Part shown: in pieces, positions 21,946 to 35,181 of the stretch
Numbering within the stretch: position 1 is the stretch's first letter
How the letters are laid out: every line of letters starts with the position of its first letter
DNA from: Epiperipatus broadwayi
Taxonomy: Eukaryota; Onychophora; Udeonychophora; Euonychophora; Peripatidae
Length of the DNA: 64,000 nt
Assembly (NCBI GenBank): GCA_028023455.1
Contig: JAQFVV010012404.1
Span: 16,047,000 to 16,110,999, forward strand
Direction of reading: 5' to 3'
The notes under the pieces: model-generated
What the model was told of the DNA's origin: nothing
The model's input: the letters and a program-made list of their open reading frames with translations, nothing else
The model's database searches: none
Made by a program: the position numbers and the translations under genes

Positions 21946-24900
21946 TTGTTGTTTTGTCGACATCCACGCCGTCGTTGTTTTTTTTGAAAAACAATATATT
22001 ATGAACATTCCCAGGCCTTTCTTTTTTCTATTTGAATTGCAGGTTTTTGAATTTTGAATTACTTGTTTTTGACTTTTTTACTTTTTTTTTTTCAAAATAA
22101 ATAAAAAACACAAATACATTTTTTTTTTGTAAACATTTATTTTTATTAACATCAACAAGTAATAAATAAATTTAAAATAAAATCAACATATTGTAAAAAT
22201 ACCAAATTAATTAATTTATTATTATATAAAAATTTATACACAATATTAATGATAATATATTGAATTTACTATAAATAAAATTATACATAATAACACACAT
22301 ACTTATCAATCCAATCATTTAACTCCTGAACTATTTTATGATTCTTTATTATAAATTATGACCATTATCTATCAAAATTATATTAGCCAATAGGTTTGCA
22401 TAATTAACTGAATGACAAATAGACAAAAAATGTTTGTAACATATACTATAATTAAAGATCATGAAAGATATTTTCCACATAAATTAGTATTAATAAAATA
22501 GGTGTTTATATATCAAAAATTCACTTATATAATATTAAATATATGATATATAAAATTTATGTCAAATTAAAATGTTGCTGCATGCATGCACTATTTAAAA
22601 TAAAAGAAGGTTACTGATATCTCTATAATCTTCATAATAAAGTAATTGATTAAAATAAAATGTAATAATCATAAACTTGTTTATTCACCCTATTTTCCAA
22701 ATAAATATCAATGAATAACTCTTACAACACAATTCTTTCAGATTTTCAATATTTATAACATGTATATCCAAAAGTGATTTTCTGTCAATGAATAAATGTA
22801 TAATATTTCAAAATCAAAATTAATTATTAAAATTTAGGATATAAATGTAAATTTAGACAAACAAAATTTAACTTTTTTATTTCACATATATAAAACAAGC
22901 AATCAGCTAATTAAAGATATCATAATCAATTATATTTATAAATATTATACAAATAAATACACAAATAAAACACATATTAACATATGATCTGATTACCATC
23001 CTCCTGTATGGCACTTCAAAGTAAAACAGTATTTCTAATGTCTATTCCATGAGCTGTAATTTAATAATATTTTACTAATTCAAACAAAGTAGAAAGTACC
23101 ATAAACAGTTATTAAATTCCAATATTCATGAAGTATTGAATTTTTATCCTTCATTTAGCAAATATTTAATATCATAATGATATTATAAATAAACAGATGC
23201 CAAACTCAATCAATATTATAAAATTATATCTGCTGATGAGAACAATAGCTTCTTTATTTCATTATTAAAATGTTTTATTCATTTGCAATAATCATTTTCA
23301 GTAGAAAAATATCAAGCCAAATTTTAATGCTATAAATTACTTTCTCCTTCTTTTAATAAGTTTTTGATAATCTTGTCCAGTTTCCTACTCCATCATTTTT
23401 GTGGTTATCAAGCAAATACTTTCAAAATAAATTAAAAAAATTATATAAAAAAAACTTAGATTTGCTTATATAACAGTCAGGGAGTAAACTTGACTTATTT
23501 GGTTTTATTTATAACCTCTTACAATTGATTTCACTTTCATCATCAAAAACTACATTTATGACCTTAATTCACTCTAATACCAAAATCACACTGTGTTCCA
23601 CACTTAAAATTTTTTTTACAATAATATTAATAAAATAAAAAAATATATTTTAAAATTATTACACATAACAAATAATATTTACACTTCATTTAACTCAACA
23701 CAAACTAAAACAATTTATACAACATTCTCAATTGCATTGAAAATATATATTTTATGTGTATTATTATAATAAAATATTACATATATCATATAAACATAAC
23801 AACAGATACACCTAAAATATTAAATATTTGTATGTATTTTTTATAATCCACTATTTATAAATGTAATAAGTAAAATACATATAATAAAAAAACAAGAATA
23901 ATTTTACCAAAGTCATAAACTTTATTATTTACATACACATTTTAAATGAATAAAATTAATCTATAATTTTATGTTGCAATAATAATACATATTTTTTGCT
24001 TTAATATTTAATTGTCACAACAACCTATTTCAATGCTACTAAAACTAACTAATAATAAAAATATTTAATATTTCACAATATAGTAAAATTACATTAAATT
24101 TCAGTTGGCATAATATATAATGTACATTATTTTAAAATAATATTTATTCAGTATGTTTTGTAGGTTGATATTTTATCAGACTAGAAATCATGAAATTGAA
24201 TTTGCATTTTTCATCCTCTACTGAGAAACTATGCAAACCTTTTTTTTTTCAAACTTCAAAATTCACATATTTTTTTCTAATATTTTAATTTAAAAAAAAA
24301 ATTTAAGTTATCAAGACAATCGAACATGTGGAAATTTCAAAGTATCATAAATTCCATAAATATGGGTGCTCATTGTATTCTTGGCAATATTGAACATTGC
24401 AATATTACTTTGATAAAATATTAAAGTGGTCTAAAAAATTAATTTTTTGGAATTTATGATTATTTTTGTATAATAATTGTATGATAATTATTGGAAATCA
24501 AAAATATATATTATTACATATTTACTTTTTACAGAAATGTTTTATTTTTAAATATAAAAGATTATATTCTTTTGACTTAACATTACCATGGAGATTAAGG
24601 TTACAGAAAATACAATTATCTAAAAAATGTCATCACTAAACAATCTGTTATGACATTTAGTAATATCATAAAAATTACTAAAAAATTTTAAACTTTTAAA
24701 GCATAAGTTGATAGATTTACTAGATATTAACAATTATTCATTCAGATTTTTAAACAAACAGCAAACAAAAAAGATTTTGTTCATTTTACAAATTGAATCT
24801 ACTCCACCTGAAATTTGATGGTGAAATCTAATTTTTAAAATAATTCTGATTATCAAATGTTATTTTTTAAAAAATTATTTAAATTCTAAGCAAAAAATAT

Positions 24901-25925
24901 CAAATGCAGTCAAATTTATTACATTTTGATAAATAATAATGGTTTAACATTAAAATGAAAGTTGAAAGCTTAAAGTAAATTGAGAACAAAGAAACCTGTC
25001 AGAATACAGGAGGGTTAACAGTTTATTAATTGCCATTATTTGTTTTTGTCATGAATTATTAGTTATTTTTAATTAATTAATTTTTTTCTATAGCCAGTTT
25101 TTTTTAAAAAAAGTTTCTGTATTATTTTTCACTAAATTTATATGTTACTGTAAGATTTTTTAAAAATCAAATTTATATTAATTTAATCAATTTAAAGAGA
25201 ATTCTTTGGTTTGCCTATGTATTTATTCATTATATATTTTTGTTTACATTTTATTTCATAAATTTTATTTAAATTAGTCTTATACTTTTTATTTACATAT
25301 TTAATATAATTTTAATGTATTTTTCTTTTTATGTGATAACTTTACTAACATTTATTTTTATTTTTTAGAATAGTAACTTTCACACTTTTTTAGAATATCT
25401 TTTAAAATTAACTTATTACTTAATTATTATAATTAGATTTTTACTTTTAGACAAAGAAAAATAAAACAGCTGAAAAACATACTTCCATATATATTTATTC
25501 AGTTTCTTTCAATAACTCAACTTCAAATACACGATACAGTATTGATCCATTCCAGTGTTATAATCTGAATTAAATTCATGTTCCTTTATCTTCAACCTAA
25601 ATTTATTACTTTTGCGCTACTTTTATTTGCAGCTATGTACAAAGTTCTACAATATATATATCACTCAGTCTTGATAAACTAACTATATACTGAATTCATT
25701 CTTTTTTGCTTTTATACTGATTATTAGTATCACACGATTATCATTTTACTATATTCATGTGTATTATTCATTTCAATTTATTGATTCAATCACATATAAA
25801 ATGATATTCCAATTTATAGCTATTTATATATATTTATACCTTTAAATTTATTTCCATTATAATATATATTTATAACCTGTTTAATAATTAATATATTGGT
25901 TAATATAATTATATAATTTTCTTAC
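21946..25925. other. AT-rich DNA, no feature seen
   Basis: About 4 kb, extremely A+T-rich, with long A and T runs. I looked on the minus strand for the next peroxidase exon (a block with A-G-D-x-R and E-H-N-R) and did not see it. No ORFs or matched repeats are visible either. The sequence 21955-22000 (GTCGACATCCACGCCGTCG) is a small GC-rich patch next to the truncated PLE end. Confidence 0.5.
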
Positions 25926-26027
25926 CTCCCTTAAAACTTCTGAGTTTTTTTGAAACACAGAGATCAGATCCATAAATCTGAGAGGCATCAAGATATGATG
26001 TTACTTGGTTTAACTGTTCTCTTGGAC
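25926..26027 (-). CDS. Haem peroxidase, exon with the calcium-binding loop
   Basis: This 102-bp exon starts after a TTTAAAG acceptor and ends at a GTAAG donor. With the preceding exon it reads GPREQLNQVTSYLDASQIYG, then SDLCVSKKLRSFKGG. It is near-identical in pattern to the animal haem peroxidase block (G-P-R-x-Q-x-N-x-x-T-S-x-x-D-A-S-x-V/I-Y-G-S). The T-S-Y-L-D-A-S segment corresponds to the loop that supplies Thr, backbone, Asp and Ser ligands to the structural calcium ion in myeloperoxidase. The exon leaves one base (G), so the next exon must start in phase 1. I did not find that exon to the left. It would carry the catalytic Arg and the proximal His. It is separated from the previous exon by an intron of only 69 bp. 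Confidence 0.93.
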
Positions 26028-26096
26028 CTTTAAAAAATAATAAAATTAATCACAATACTTTAAAAAACAACATAACTATTTATGTTGCAGTCATAC

Positions 26097-26273
26097 CTAA
26101 ACCCATCTTTCCAGGGCTTGATCTTGTAAAAGGTATGCAGTTTCTTTTATTCCTTTTTGTATCATATGCTTTAAAATAGTGATCATTTTCAGGTACAAAA
26201 ATAGGGAAGCAGCTGTGGCTAATGGTGTTGTAAGAATCACAATCCTTACAGATTAATGTGGCACCCTTCATAT
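26097..26273 (-). CDS. Haem peroxidase, exon with the C-F-P-I block
   Basis: This 177-bp exon runs from an acceptor ending GATTCAG to a GTATGA donor. It encodes DMKGATLICKDCDSYN, HSCFPIFVPENDHYF, and RNCIPFTRSSPG. The family pattern after the distal-His exon is a paired Cys segment (C-x-x-C), then C-F-P-I-x-(I/V)-P-x-x-D, then a basic stretch and C-x-P-F-x-R-S-x-P. All four landmark cysteines are present. Phase agrees on both sides: the first Asp codon is completed by the G left by the exon at 43184-43357. This is the longest and cleanest coding match in the window. A naive ORF starting at the internal ATG misses the first codon and overruns the donor. Confidence 0.94.
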
Positions 26274-29186
26274 CTGAATCATATAATGTAAGAAAAAAGT
26301 CTTAAAATAAATATAAACATCTATTGATGATCAATGTATATCGCTATGCAATACAGTTATTAAATATTTTTAAATAATTAAAAGTGTGTCATAAAATCCA
26401 TGTTTAAATGAAAAAGTAAAAAAATTAGAGCTATAAGCAAGTTAAATAGAATAATAAATAGACAAAAATAAAAAAAATATAATTTACTAAATAGTTGAAA
26501 GTACAGTAATGATATAAATAGTTAAATAAATTGTATTTACATATGTGTAAAAATTATGCACACTGAGAAACTAGTTATTGATTTTAATTTTGAGATTCAC
26601 TTTAAACGATTTAAATTTTTGACTAAATTTCAGATACATATTGCTTGGAATGAGTAGCTCAGAAGTGGTAACTGAAAATAGATCGTCTATTTTCAGTTAC
26701 TATAGGAAACCGTTATAATATATGAGCTGTCTTAAATTCCATGATCTACTGGCAAAGTAGTCTTTAAAAAACAATGAAAACGTTAATCTATAAGAAATGA
26801 ACTATTTATTTGTCAATAATAATAATAATAATAATTGCAAAACCATTAAAAATGAAAAGTTCTTAACAACTTGAATGGGTATTAAGCTTAACAAATATAA
26901 CTTAATTTATTGTAACAATAAACTTGACAAACGTTTTTTATTAGTAATTTTAAAACAAAGAATACTCATTACACTTATAATAATAGTAATAATAATATCA
27001 GTAGCAGTATTTAAATATGAGTCAGTGATAGTAATATATGTAAATATTATAAAATCTATCCCCCCTCTAAATATACATACATGGAAAGAAAGGATAAAAT
27101 GATTTTTTTTACAGAAAATTAAATAAAGTACTATTACAATGTGCATAGCCAGGTTTGTTTCTGAGGAGGTACTGAGATTTGATCATGTACATGAGATACT
27201 ATAATATTATGTGATATTTGAAAACTGATATCATCTTGTGTTGTCACAACACATTTTTTGTATTTACTCATATATAAGGCTTGGATAAAGCAAAGTGCAG
27301 TTTGGAAGTTTGTTTCAAACCCTCTAAGTTACAAATAGAAGCAAGGCCTTATTATGCAGTTTTGCATTATGGATAGCTTATCAGAAATCAAACAGAGATG
27401 ATTCTTCTAGTATCCATGCATTGTTAATCTTAATGTTATATAATAGAATTACTGTGCATTCCAGAGTAAAAATACTAAGCATTCTCTATGATGCTTAATG
27501 ATAAACAATTCTCTGAACATTTGTGTATGCATATATACTATGTAAAACACCATATATGAAAACAACAGGAATTATAAAATAAAGAAATGGATATAAATTA
27601 AAAACATGTTAGTCAACACACAAATGAAAAATAGAAAGTTGCACTGTCCCATTGTCTTCTTTTAAATGGAAGGGATATTTAACCATATCAACTCGAGTGC
27701 AACCCACATTAGTTAAGTAGAAACATGGCATAAAAATAAATTTAAAAAAAGAAAAAATATAAAAAAGGTACAAACTGCCTTTGTCATGTGCTATTGAAAT
27801 AAACTGCCTGAAAAAGTAAAAGAAAGTTGATAAATAGTTTGACTATATTACTAAATATTTATTGTGTACTGTGAAAGGCAATGAATTAACTGATACAGAT
27901 TTGAACCACAGAATGTGTGTGTAAGCATGCATATACCATAAATTAAAAAAATTGCCTGAGACTGATGGAAAAATTATTAATGTACGCATAATGTTATGAG
28001 CCATTTACTCTATAATGTAGAAATAAAAATATAATAATGAATGAGATTGTAAAAGAAAAAAATACTTTTGATTGTGAATCAATTTTAAAATATGTGTTTA
28101 TAAATGTTAAGGCATTCCAAAGATCTTTTTGGTTTTGCTTGTCTAAATAGATTTGTGGTAAATTCAAATCTAAAATTAAAAATAATAAGTTAAAGATATT
28201 TGAGAGATCAAAAGTAAAAGGGAAAGAGTTATGTGGAACATATTGAGAGATATATCATAAATAAAATTGCAGATGATAAAATAAGTATCCGTGCTTATAT
28301 TCATAATGAAAGATGTTTTGAAATTAGCAAATCAATTCTGTGACACAAGACCCTGAAGAAGTTTTATATCAGAAATAGAAAGAAAAACTAAATGTTTATT
28401 TCACATCTGCAATAAGTAAATGAGTGACATGAGATTGAGAAACAGAAAGCAACTATCTTGAGAAAAATATCAGAACTATGAGATAGCACTGAGATTAGCA
28501 AAGGATTGTGATTATGGTCTAGAGTTTAATAATAGTTTATTAAAACAACTGTTATATGGAGTGATATATCATAACTTTAGATAAATATTGTTAAGTGAAG
28601 TGGAATTAATTATAAATATGTTATGTAAGAAATTATATTAGATAATGCTTCAGAATTTCTACTCTCTAAACAAATGGATAAATATCCATTTATAGAAAAA
28701 AACATGTTATTGCTATGTGAAAAATGATTACTTAAAAAGAAAATGCAATTTAGAAATGAAAAATGCAATATTAGGAAAATAGAACATTTATCTGCTGTCT
28801 GCCACAATGAAGACAGAAATGTTAATATCAGACTATAAAACAGGAGGAGAGTAGAAGTAAAAATATAAAAACAATAATCAATGCAAATAATGATCATATT
28901 CAAATGGACATGAATCTATTTGGCAGAAACTCTGTAAGGGTAGCTTACAATCCTGTCTAGACCAGCCCTTATTTATCCACAGCAGCAAATCAAACCCATT
29001 AAAACATAAACTAGATAATAGATACTTGGATACACACTATCAACTGTTTTATAATGTAAACATACATATATGCACACACGCAAAACAAAAGTTTGTTTTA
29101 TTAAATCTTAAATTAAATAATGTCACAATGGAATAATTTATATTTTTCAAAGTAAAAAAAAAACATTTAATAAGATCTTTCATACA
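26274..29186. other. Intron sequence (left part of the large peroxidase intron)
   Basis: AT-rich and non-coding. It holds a perfect hairpin at 26668-26700 and an (AAT)n run near 26816-26836. I see no exons or transposon ends. The intron extends to 43183. Confidence 0.7.
26668..26700. repeat. Perfect 15-bp hairpin, 3-nt loop
   Basis: GTAACTGAAAATAGA, a TCG loop, then the exact reverse complement. It lies in the intron of the peroxidase gene. It is too short for a canonical miRNA precursor and has no U-tract, so its role is unknown. Confidence 0.85.
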
Positions 29187-29188
29187 TA

Positions 29189-30240
29189 CACCTGGGTCTC
29201 ATTTTACGTGATAGATAGGTTCCTCAGAAAACGCGCAAAAATAGACGTAACTTACATTGAAAAAGGGGGATGCGGTCTGTGATTTTTCAAAATTCGCATA
29301 AAAGCAAAGCACCAATGTAAAATTACTTAAAATTCGCGCAAAAAAAAAAAATAAGGAAATAAAATATGACTAATAAAAAATTTCAAATTTGAAAAAAATT
29401 GATAAAAGACAAACTTTTTTTAACTATAATATTTGATTTTATTCAAAATAATATATTTTTATGCATAATTTACAGTACAGTAATTTCCATTTTTTTAATA
29501 CACATTTTAATTATTATAGATATTTGCTGAAAAACACATTCATTTGCAAACTGAGGAAATACAACTAGCGCCAACTTCACACTCATGTTGTGTCAATGGT
29601 TTTCTGGTGACAACATAATTAGTAATTAATCTTTGAGATGATGATTTTATTAATTGTTTATGAAACTACCAACTAAAAATTAAATTATTATTTTTGTCTT
29701 TAATTTTTTAATTTTCAATTCAGTTTAAAAATCAAATTTCACAACACATTAATTTCAAGTCGCCGTAAGTAATTTTTAAATTGTTAATTACAGTTAAAAA
29801 TCAGATTTTAATTTTTAATTGTCAAATTTAATTGTGCCCTCTGCTATTACTTACCTTTTAAAAATAAACTTGTGGACACTAAATGATTAATAATTGATTA
29901 CGTTCTTTTTTAAAAAGCAAAAACAGAATGTGATTTAAAATGCAAAATTAACACGCACAATGTTTGAACAAATTTACATTATAATCTTGTAAAATTTAAT
30001 GTGTGTATACATAAAATGTGGAAATCATGATTTTAATTTCATTATTGCATAAAATCTTACTATTATAAAGCACTGAAAATATTGAAATTACTAAGATGAA
30101 AGTCGAATTCCAATAATGTGCTATTACTTTCAATATAACGTAAGTGCATGAAATTTATTATTTAAAGTAATAGTGCATTACCCGAATCGTGTAACTTCAA
30201 AATCGTGTTAAATAAGTCCGCATAAAAAAAGACCCAGGTG
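29189..30240. mobile_element. Non-autonomous DNA transposon, TA target duplication
   Basis: The ends are CACCTGGGTC (29189) and GACCCAGGTG (30240), inverted copies of each other. Each is bordered by a TA dinucleotide (29187-29188 and 30241-30242), as in the Tc1/mariner-pogo superfamily. The subterminal sequence (AAAACGCGCAAAAATAGACG on the left, CGCATAAAAAAAGACC on the right) has the CpG-containing style of pogo/Tigger ends. The 1.05-kb interior is AT-rich with no transposase. It is inserted in the peroxidase intron. Confidence 0.8.
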
Positions 30241-30242
30241 TA

Positions 30243-32137
30243 TACTAACAATACAGTATTTGTCAATGTATTAAGACATCATGATTTATGACTTCAACTT
30301 GGTAGACATAGCAATAACCTAATGTCAAGTCAATACCTAGGCAACTGAGTGTTAGAAAATGAGAGTAGAATTATATTTTATAATTTTAATATTAACTACA
30401 ACCATTTAGTACATTAACAATAAACAACTACAGCAATAAAAGAGAAAATGGAAAAGCTCATATACTAGACAATGGAAACTAGGCATGGTATAAAAGTGAA
30501 CCCAGTTTATTTCCATCATATTTTGTTATCGAAGAATAGGATAACAACACACAGCCAATATCTCAAAATCGAATCTTAGAATGCAAGGAAAGATGGACAA
30601 TATGTTCAAAAATCCTGTATCAGTTGTATAATTTTCACATTACAAAAAGTTGAAAGAAATTGTAATCAACTTTTGAAATGAAGAAAGTGGATCATTTCTA
30701 GCAGTTTAATAAAAAAATTGAAATGATTTTGAGTTGACAATTAAAAATAAAAGATTGTGATATTGTTCAAACAAGGAGAAGAGGAGAGAATACATCATCA
30801 GCTTATATAAATAAATGACAAAGTAAATTTTTTTTATATATAATTTGCTAAATGCCAAATAATGAACTGAAGACAATTAAATCTATTATAAAGTACTAAT
30901 CAATGTATTCTGGCTAAATAAAGTCACCATAGAATCTGAATGCTATTCTCCCAACTATAGAAGCATAATGATTTAATTCACTCATCTATATAATGCCTAA
31001 AGAAACATCAAACGTCCCATACAAAATCTGTGAATGGATCTAGGAAAAAAGCAGCTGCAAAAAATAAAACAACATTGTTCCATGCATGTTGCTGAGGAAT
31101 TCGAACTATGGAAGGACTTACCAGAGTATAATAAAAAAAAGGTGATAGACTGTATCCATGAGAGACATTATTGCTAGATTCATCAACATTAATCTGGATG
31201 ATTGAAGAAAATTTGATTTATTAAGTGTTAGATTTTTTTTTTACTATATGTTTGTAAAATTATATTTTTATTTCATTTTTACACTTAGAAATTTCAATGT
31301 GCTATCACTTGGAAGAGTCCATATGTTTAAAATCAATGTAGTATGAAGAAAAATTATTAGCTTAGATAATATTTTATGTAAATAAAGTTTAAATCAGTTC
31401 CCCCAATAGTGACTTGAAATTTGAATTACCACCATATAATATGGAATGAGGTAAAAGTTTTGGTACTATTTTATATTAATTACATACATTATTATAGGAC
31501 AGAGTTCATGTTGTTTGTTTATTTGTTTATTTTAACTAACAGTCACTACATTTATTTTATTCTGTGTTAATGACTAATCTTCTATGTAGATGTTCTTTTT
31601 TGTCAACCATACCAATCATACTTAGGCAGGGCCAAGAAGATGGAATGTCAATCATTAGAATTCGACAATAATGCTATTATATATATATATTGTAACCAAT
31701 TGGATTACATAGACACACTAATATAGTGTTTGTGCATAAATCTATATAAAAGAAAGGAAAAGTAGAAATAAACACAGAATAAATTTTTGTAGATATTTTT
31801 TTATATTTCCTGAAATAAAATAATAATAAGTAAAGGGTTAAATAACTCTGGGCTTAAAGTAAAATTTCATTATGAAATTAATATTTTAAAAAGGTCTAAA
31901 TAAATATAAATATTGCATTATTATTAATTATTACTCTGATTTTGAAATTTAAAAACACCCTATTGTATTTTTGAAATTTTAATTAATTAAACAAAATTGT
32001 TATCTATTAGAAATCCCCTAAGTAAAAACATGCATATGTTTTCAAAGGGATTAGTGAGATAAAAATAAAAACTCTGTTTTTAATCACGCTGCTGTTATCA
32101 CCTTAGATGATTCTATAAAAGGGCTGATAACAAATTA
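30243..32137. other. Intron sequence, little structure
   Basis: AT-rich. A short palindromic unit TGTAACC-AATTGG-ATTACA lies near 31691-31709, directly after a TA run, resembling the bracketed unit at 13262-13295. Nothing coding is seen. Confidence 0.5.
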
Positions 32138-32460
32138 GTCTGGATAGTGATTTTGAAAAGAACAGTTCTGCTTGCAATTTTGTAAGAGTTGACCAGAGGA
32201 GTCTGGTTGTAGTATTTTAAGCAGTGGCCAACTGGGCCACTGCAAAGTCTGGATAGTGATTTTGAAGAGAACAGTTCTGCTTGCAGTTTTGTAAGAGTTA
32301 GTCAGAATAGTTTTTAATATTTTAAGCAGTGGCCAACTAGGCCACTGCAAAGTTTCGATAATGATTTTTGAAGAGAGCAGTCTGAATAGTAGTTTTTTGC
32401 AAGAGCTGAACAGAACAGCTTGGCTACTAAATTTTTTTGAGTAAGTAGCAGCAATTAGCT
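32138..32460. repeat. Tandem repeat, about 107-bp unit
   Basis: Units start at 32138 (109 bp), 32247 (105 bp) and 32352 (decayed). Each of the first two runs from GTCTGGATAGTGATTTTGAA to AAGCAGTGGCCAACT-x-GGCCACTGCAAA. The GCAGTGGCC-AACTG-GGCCACTGC portion is itself a strong hairpin (9-bp arms). It is an intronic minisatellite. Confidence 0.85.
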
Positions 32461-33370
32461 GACTAAAATGGATAGCTGCAGTTTGTTGTTGGCAATAGCA
32501 GAGTTTGCAGTCCAGTTACCATAGACTGATGTAGCTAAAGACAAGATAGTAGACTGTTTTCCTTAGCAGGAGTTTGAATTCACATAGAGAGAATGACCCA
32601 CTTTTTATGCTGAGATTCATAGCCTGAAATCTATCAAACCAAGACAGCTGATTGTCTGGAATAGTTCTACACAGATGGGAGACCAACATTGATTGCATAA
32701 GTTTATATGATGATGACAACAAACTGGGATTATATTTTTCTAATGTATCAAAAGAACCAGCTTGCTAAATGAATAATTATATATATGCTGACGTATCCAA
32801 AGGCAGAGAAGAACAGGTAAAAATATATACAGCTGTGGTGAGTAAAGTTATATATGATAACAAACTTTTAAATAATTTCTTTAGTAAAATTACATTTTGA
32901 AAGTGATGCATGAATTTGTACTTTTTATGATTGTGGTGGGTGTATAGTTGAGCATGGCTATTTGCATGCAGTGTTTTCATGATGCTCCAAAGTATAGGCT
33001 CGGCACTGTCTAGACCTAGATGTGAAGTCCCAGAGTATTCCAGTGGTGAATATATATATATATAGGAATCATGAATAGCCTTGGGTCTCATGAATAGACC
33101 TAATTTATACCCCTAAGTCTCACAGAGATGAGCAGGGTTGGCTCAATGCCTTTTATTTTTTTCTGGATACTACTCTTTGAGGATGATCTGTCTAGGTATT
33201 TAGAAAGGGCAGTGCTTAAAAATGAGGTATTTTCTTGCGATGTCATGGAGTTTCATATGCTGATGGTCAGCTTGGCTGTCTGCTTATCATGGCATGGGGA
33301 GTTGCAGTTCACATATTCACTTTTGCTATCTCACCTTGCCTACTTTATCAACATTAATTAATCAAGCAGA
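32461..33370. other. Less AT-rich intronic segment, unidentified repeat
   Basis: It differs from neighbouring intron DNA by more balanced composition. Several short ORFs exist on both strands (for example 33128-33361 plus and 32516-32722 minus), but none shows a family motif. I suspect an old transposable element and cannot name it. Confidence 0.35.
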
Positions 33371-33639
33371 AAGACATTTTAAAATTTATATTTTTTTGAT
33401 TCTATAAAACGATATTATTTTTTGTTTATTAAAAAGAAACAAGAGGCATTTTAAAAGTGAAGCAAACAAGCAAATAACTTTGCATGGATCTACAAAATTA
33501 AAAAGTAAAGAATCAATGATTCTATAATTTAAATTTAAAAAACATTGATAATTAATCCAACAAGTACTTGTCAAAAATTGACTATACTTTTTTTTTAAAA
33601 AAAAAAAAGAGAGAGAGAACTTATAAACTGAAACTAATT

Positions 33640-35181
33640 TTAAATTGTATCTATATTTTGTTTATACACACATATATGTGTGAAATTTATGTATGTTTTC
33701 CAAATGGAATTAATTAGGAAAATATAAAATTATTATTGTAACAAATTAAAATAGATTATTTCATGCACACACATATTTATGTGCATATATTGTCAATTAT
33801 AACACATATGTAAAATGTAATCATTTTTTGACATTAATTGTATATTATAAATCGCGTGTCTGTGTGCACAAATATGTAAATCCATGTAACAATTTAAATA
33901 TTGAATAGTAATTATGTAAATTAATGTAATAATTTGAATGTAATATAATAATTTTGTAAGTCACAAATGTAATAATTATTTTATGTTTAATTGAAATGTC
34001 TTCATCCTATGTTATAAAACGCACGTCTGTGTATGGGTATATATATGCGTTTATAGAAACTAATTAACAAGTAATGCAATTGATGTAAAAACTTGAATTT
34101 TGTAGTAATCTTGTAAATTACAATGTAATCATTTGAAATTTTATATTGTATATCATTCAAAATCAGATCTTAAATGCTATTTATTATTTTGAGAAAAGTT
34201 GTATATTAAAAAATGCACGTTTGTGTGCACATATATGTAAATCATTGTAACAAATTGAATTTTGAATGGTAAATATTGTCAATTAATGTGATAACTTAAA
34301 TTTTGTAGCAATATTGTAAATTACAGTATAATGACTTTTATTATTGTATATTATCCAAAATCAGACCTTAAATATATATATTTTTTGTTAATAATAAACT
34401 TGTTATATTTAATTGTTAAAATTGTATTCCATCATCTTTTGGTCACATACAGTAATAGAGCTTGTGTTCTCTGAGCTAGATTGGAGCACTGGATGAATAT
34501 GTAAATAGGGATGTGTATTTAGTGCTTTTGGGGCATCCAGTGATGATCAATCATCATCCTGGTTGGCGCAAAAGAGGATACTCTTTAAAGCCCATGCGCT
34601 ATATTTTATTTTAGTTTAGTCTTGTTAAAAAAATTTAAGTTTATAGTTGGCCAATACAAGTGGCCAGAGCATTGATGATGATCAGCATGTTTTAATGTCC
34701 CAGCAATATTATTTTGATTTCTGATTATTGTGTATTTTAATGGATGGGCACTTAAATGGTGCATCCAAGTTATGTTTAAATAATTGCCCAAGCTGGAAAA
34801 GGCTCAATAGTTAGCCTGGTCTAAAGAAGACCCATTTTCAATCCAGACACAAGATGATCTGTTGATTTTATTCTGATTTATTGTACTAATTTGTTTATTC
34901 CCATCAATGATGATGATAGATGGTTATTTCTATTTATTTTGAGTATTACTTATAATTATCTTTATTTATAATGCTGGTTGAATTTGTAATTATGCTTTTA
35001 GTTGCTCTTCTGAGTTAGCTTCTGATCATGTTCCCTTAAATATCTCATTACTTATATATACACTTTATTAAATATTGATATTTGTATTTCATTAAATGGA
35101 CTGCGAATGATGATGATGTTTCCATCACCCCAGTTCAATTTTACTTTCCACCAACTTCTCACCCATCCCATCCCGTTACAA
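33640..35181 (+). repeat. 1.5-kb dispersed repeat, copy A
   Basis: This segment is homologous to 41330-42850. Shared blocks include GTTGGCCA near 34645 and 42410, GGCCAGAGCATTGAT-x-ATGATCAGCATGTTTTA near 34660 and 42430, and AGCTTTTGCTCTCTGAG-type sequence near 34460 and 42225. The left third has diverged internal repeats around C-G-C-x-T-G-T-C-T-G-T-G-T (33852, 34020, 34213). It ends GTTACA followed by TA repeats. An LTR-like nature is possible but unproven; no ORF is present. Confidence 0.7.

Noticed and set aside
32135-32350. 71-codon minus-strand ORF with internal repeat
   Set aside because: Chance frame through a 107-bp non-coding tandem repeat.
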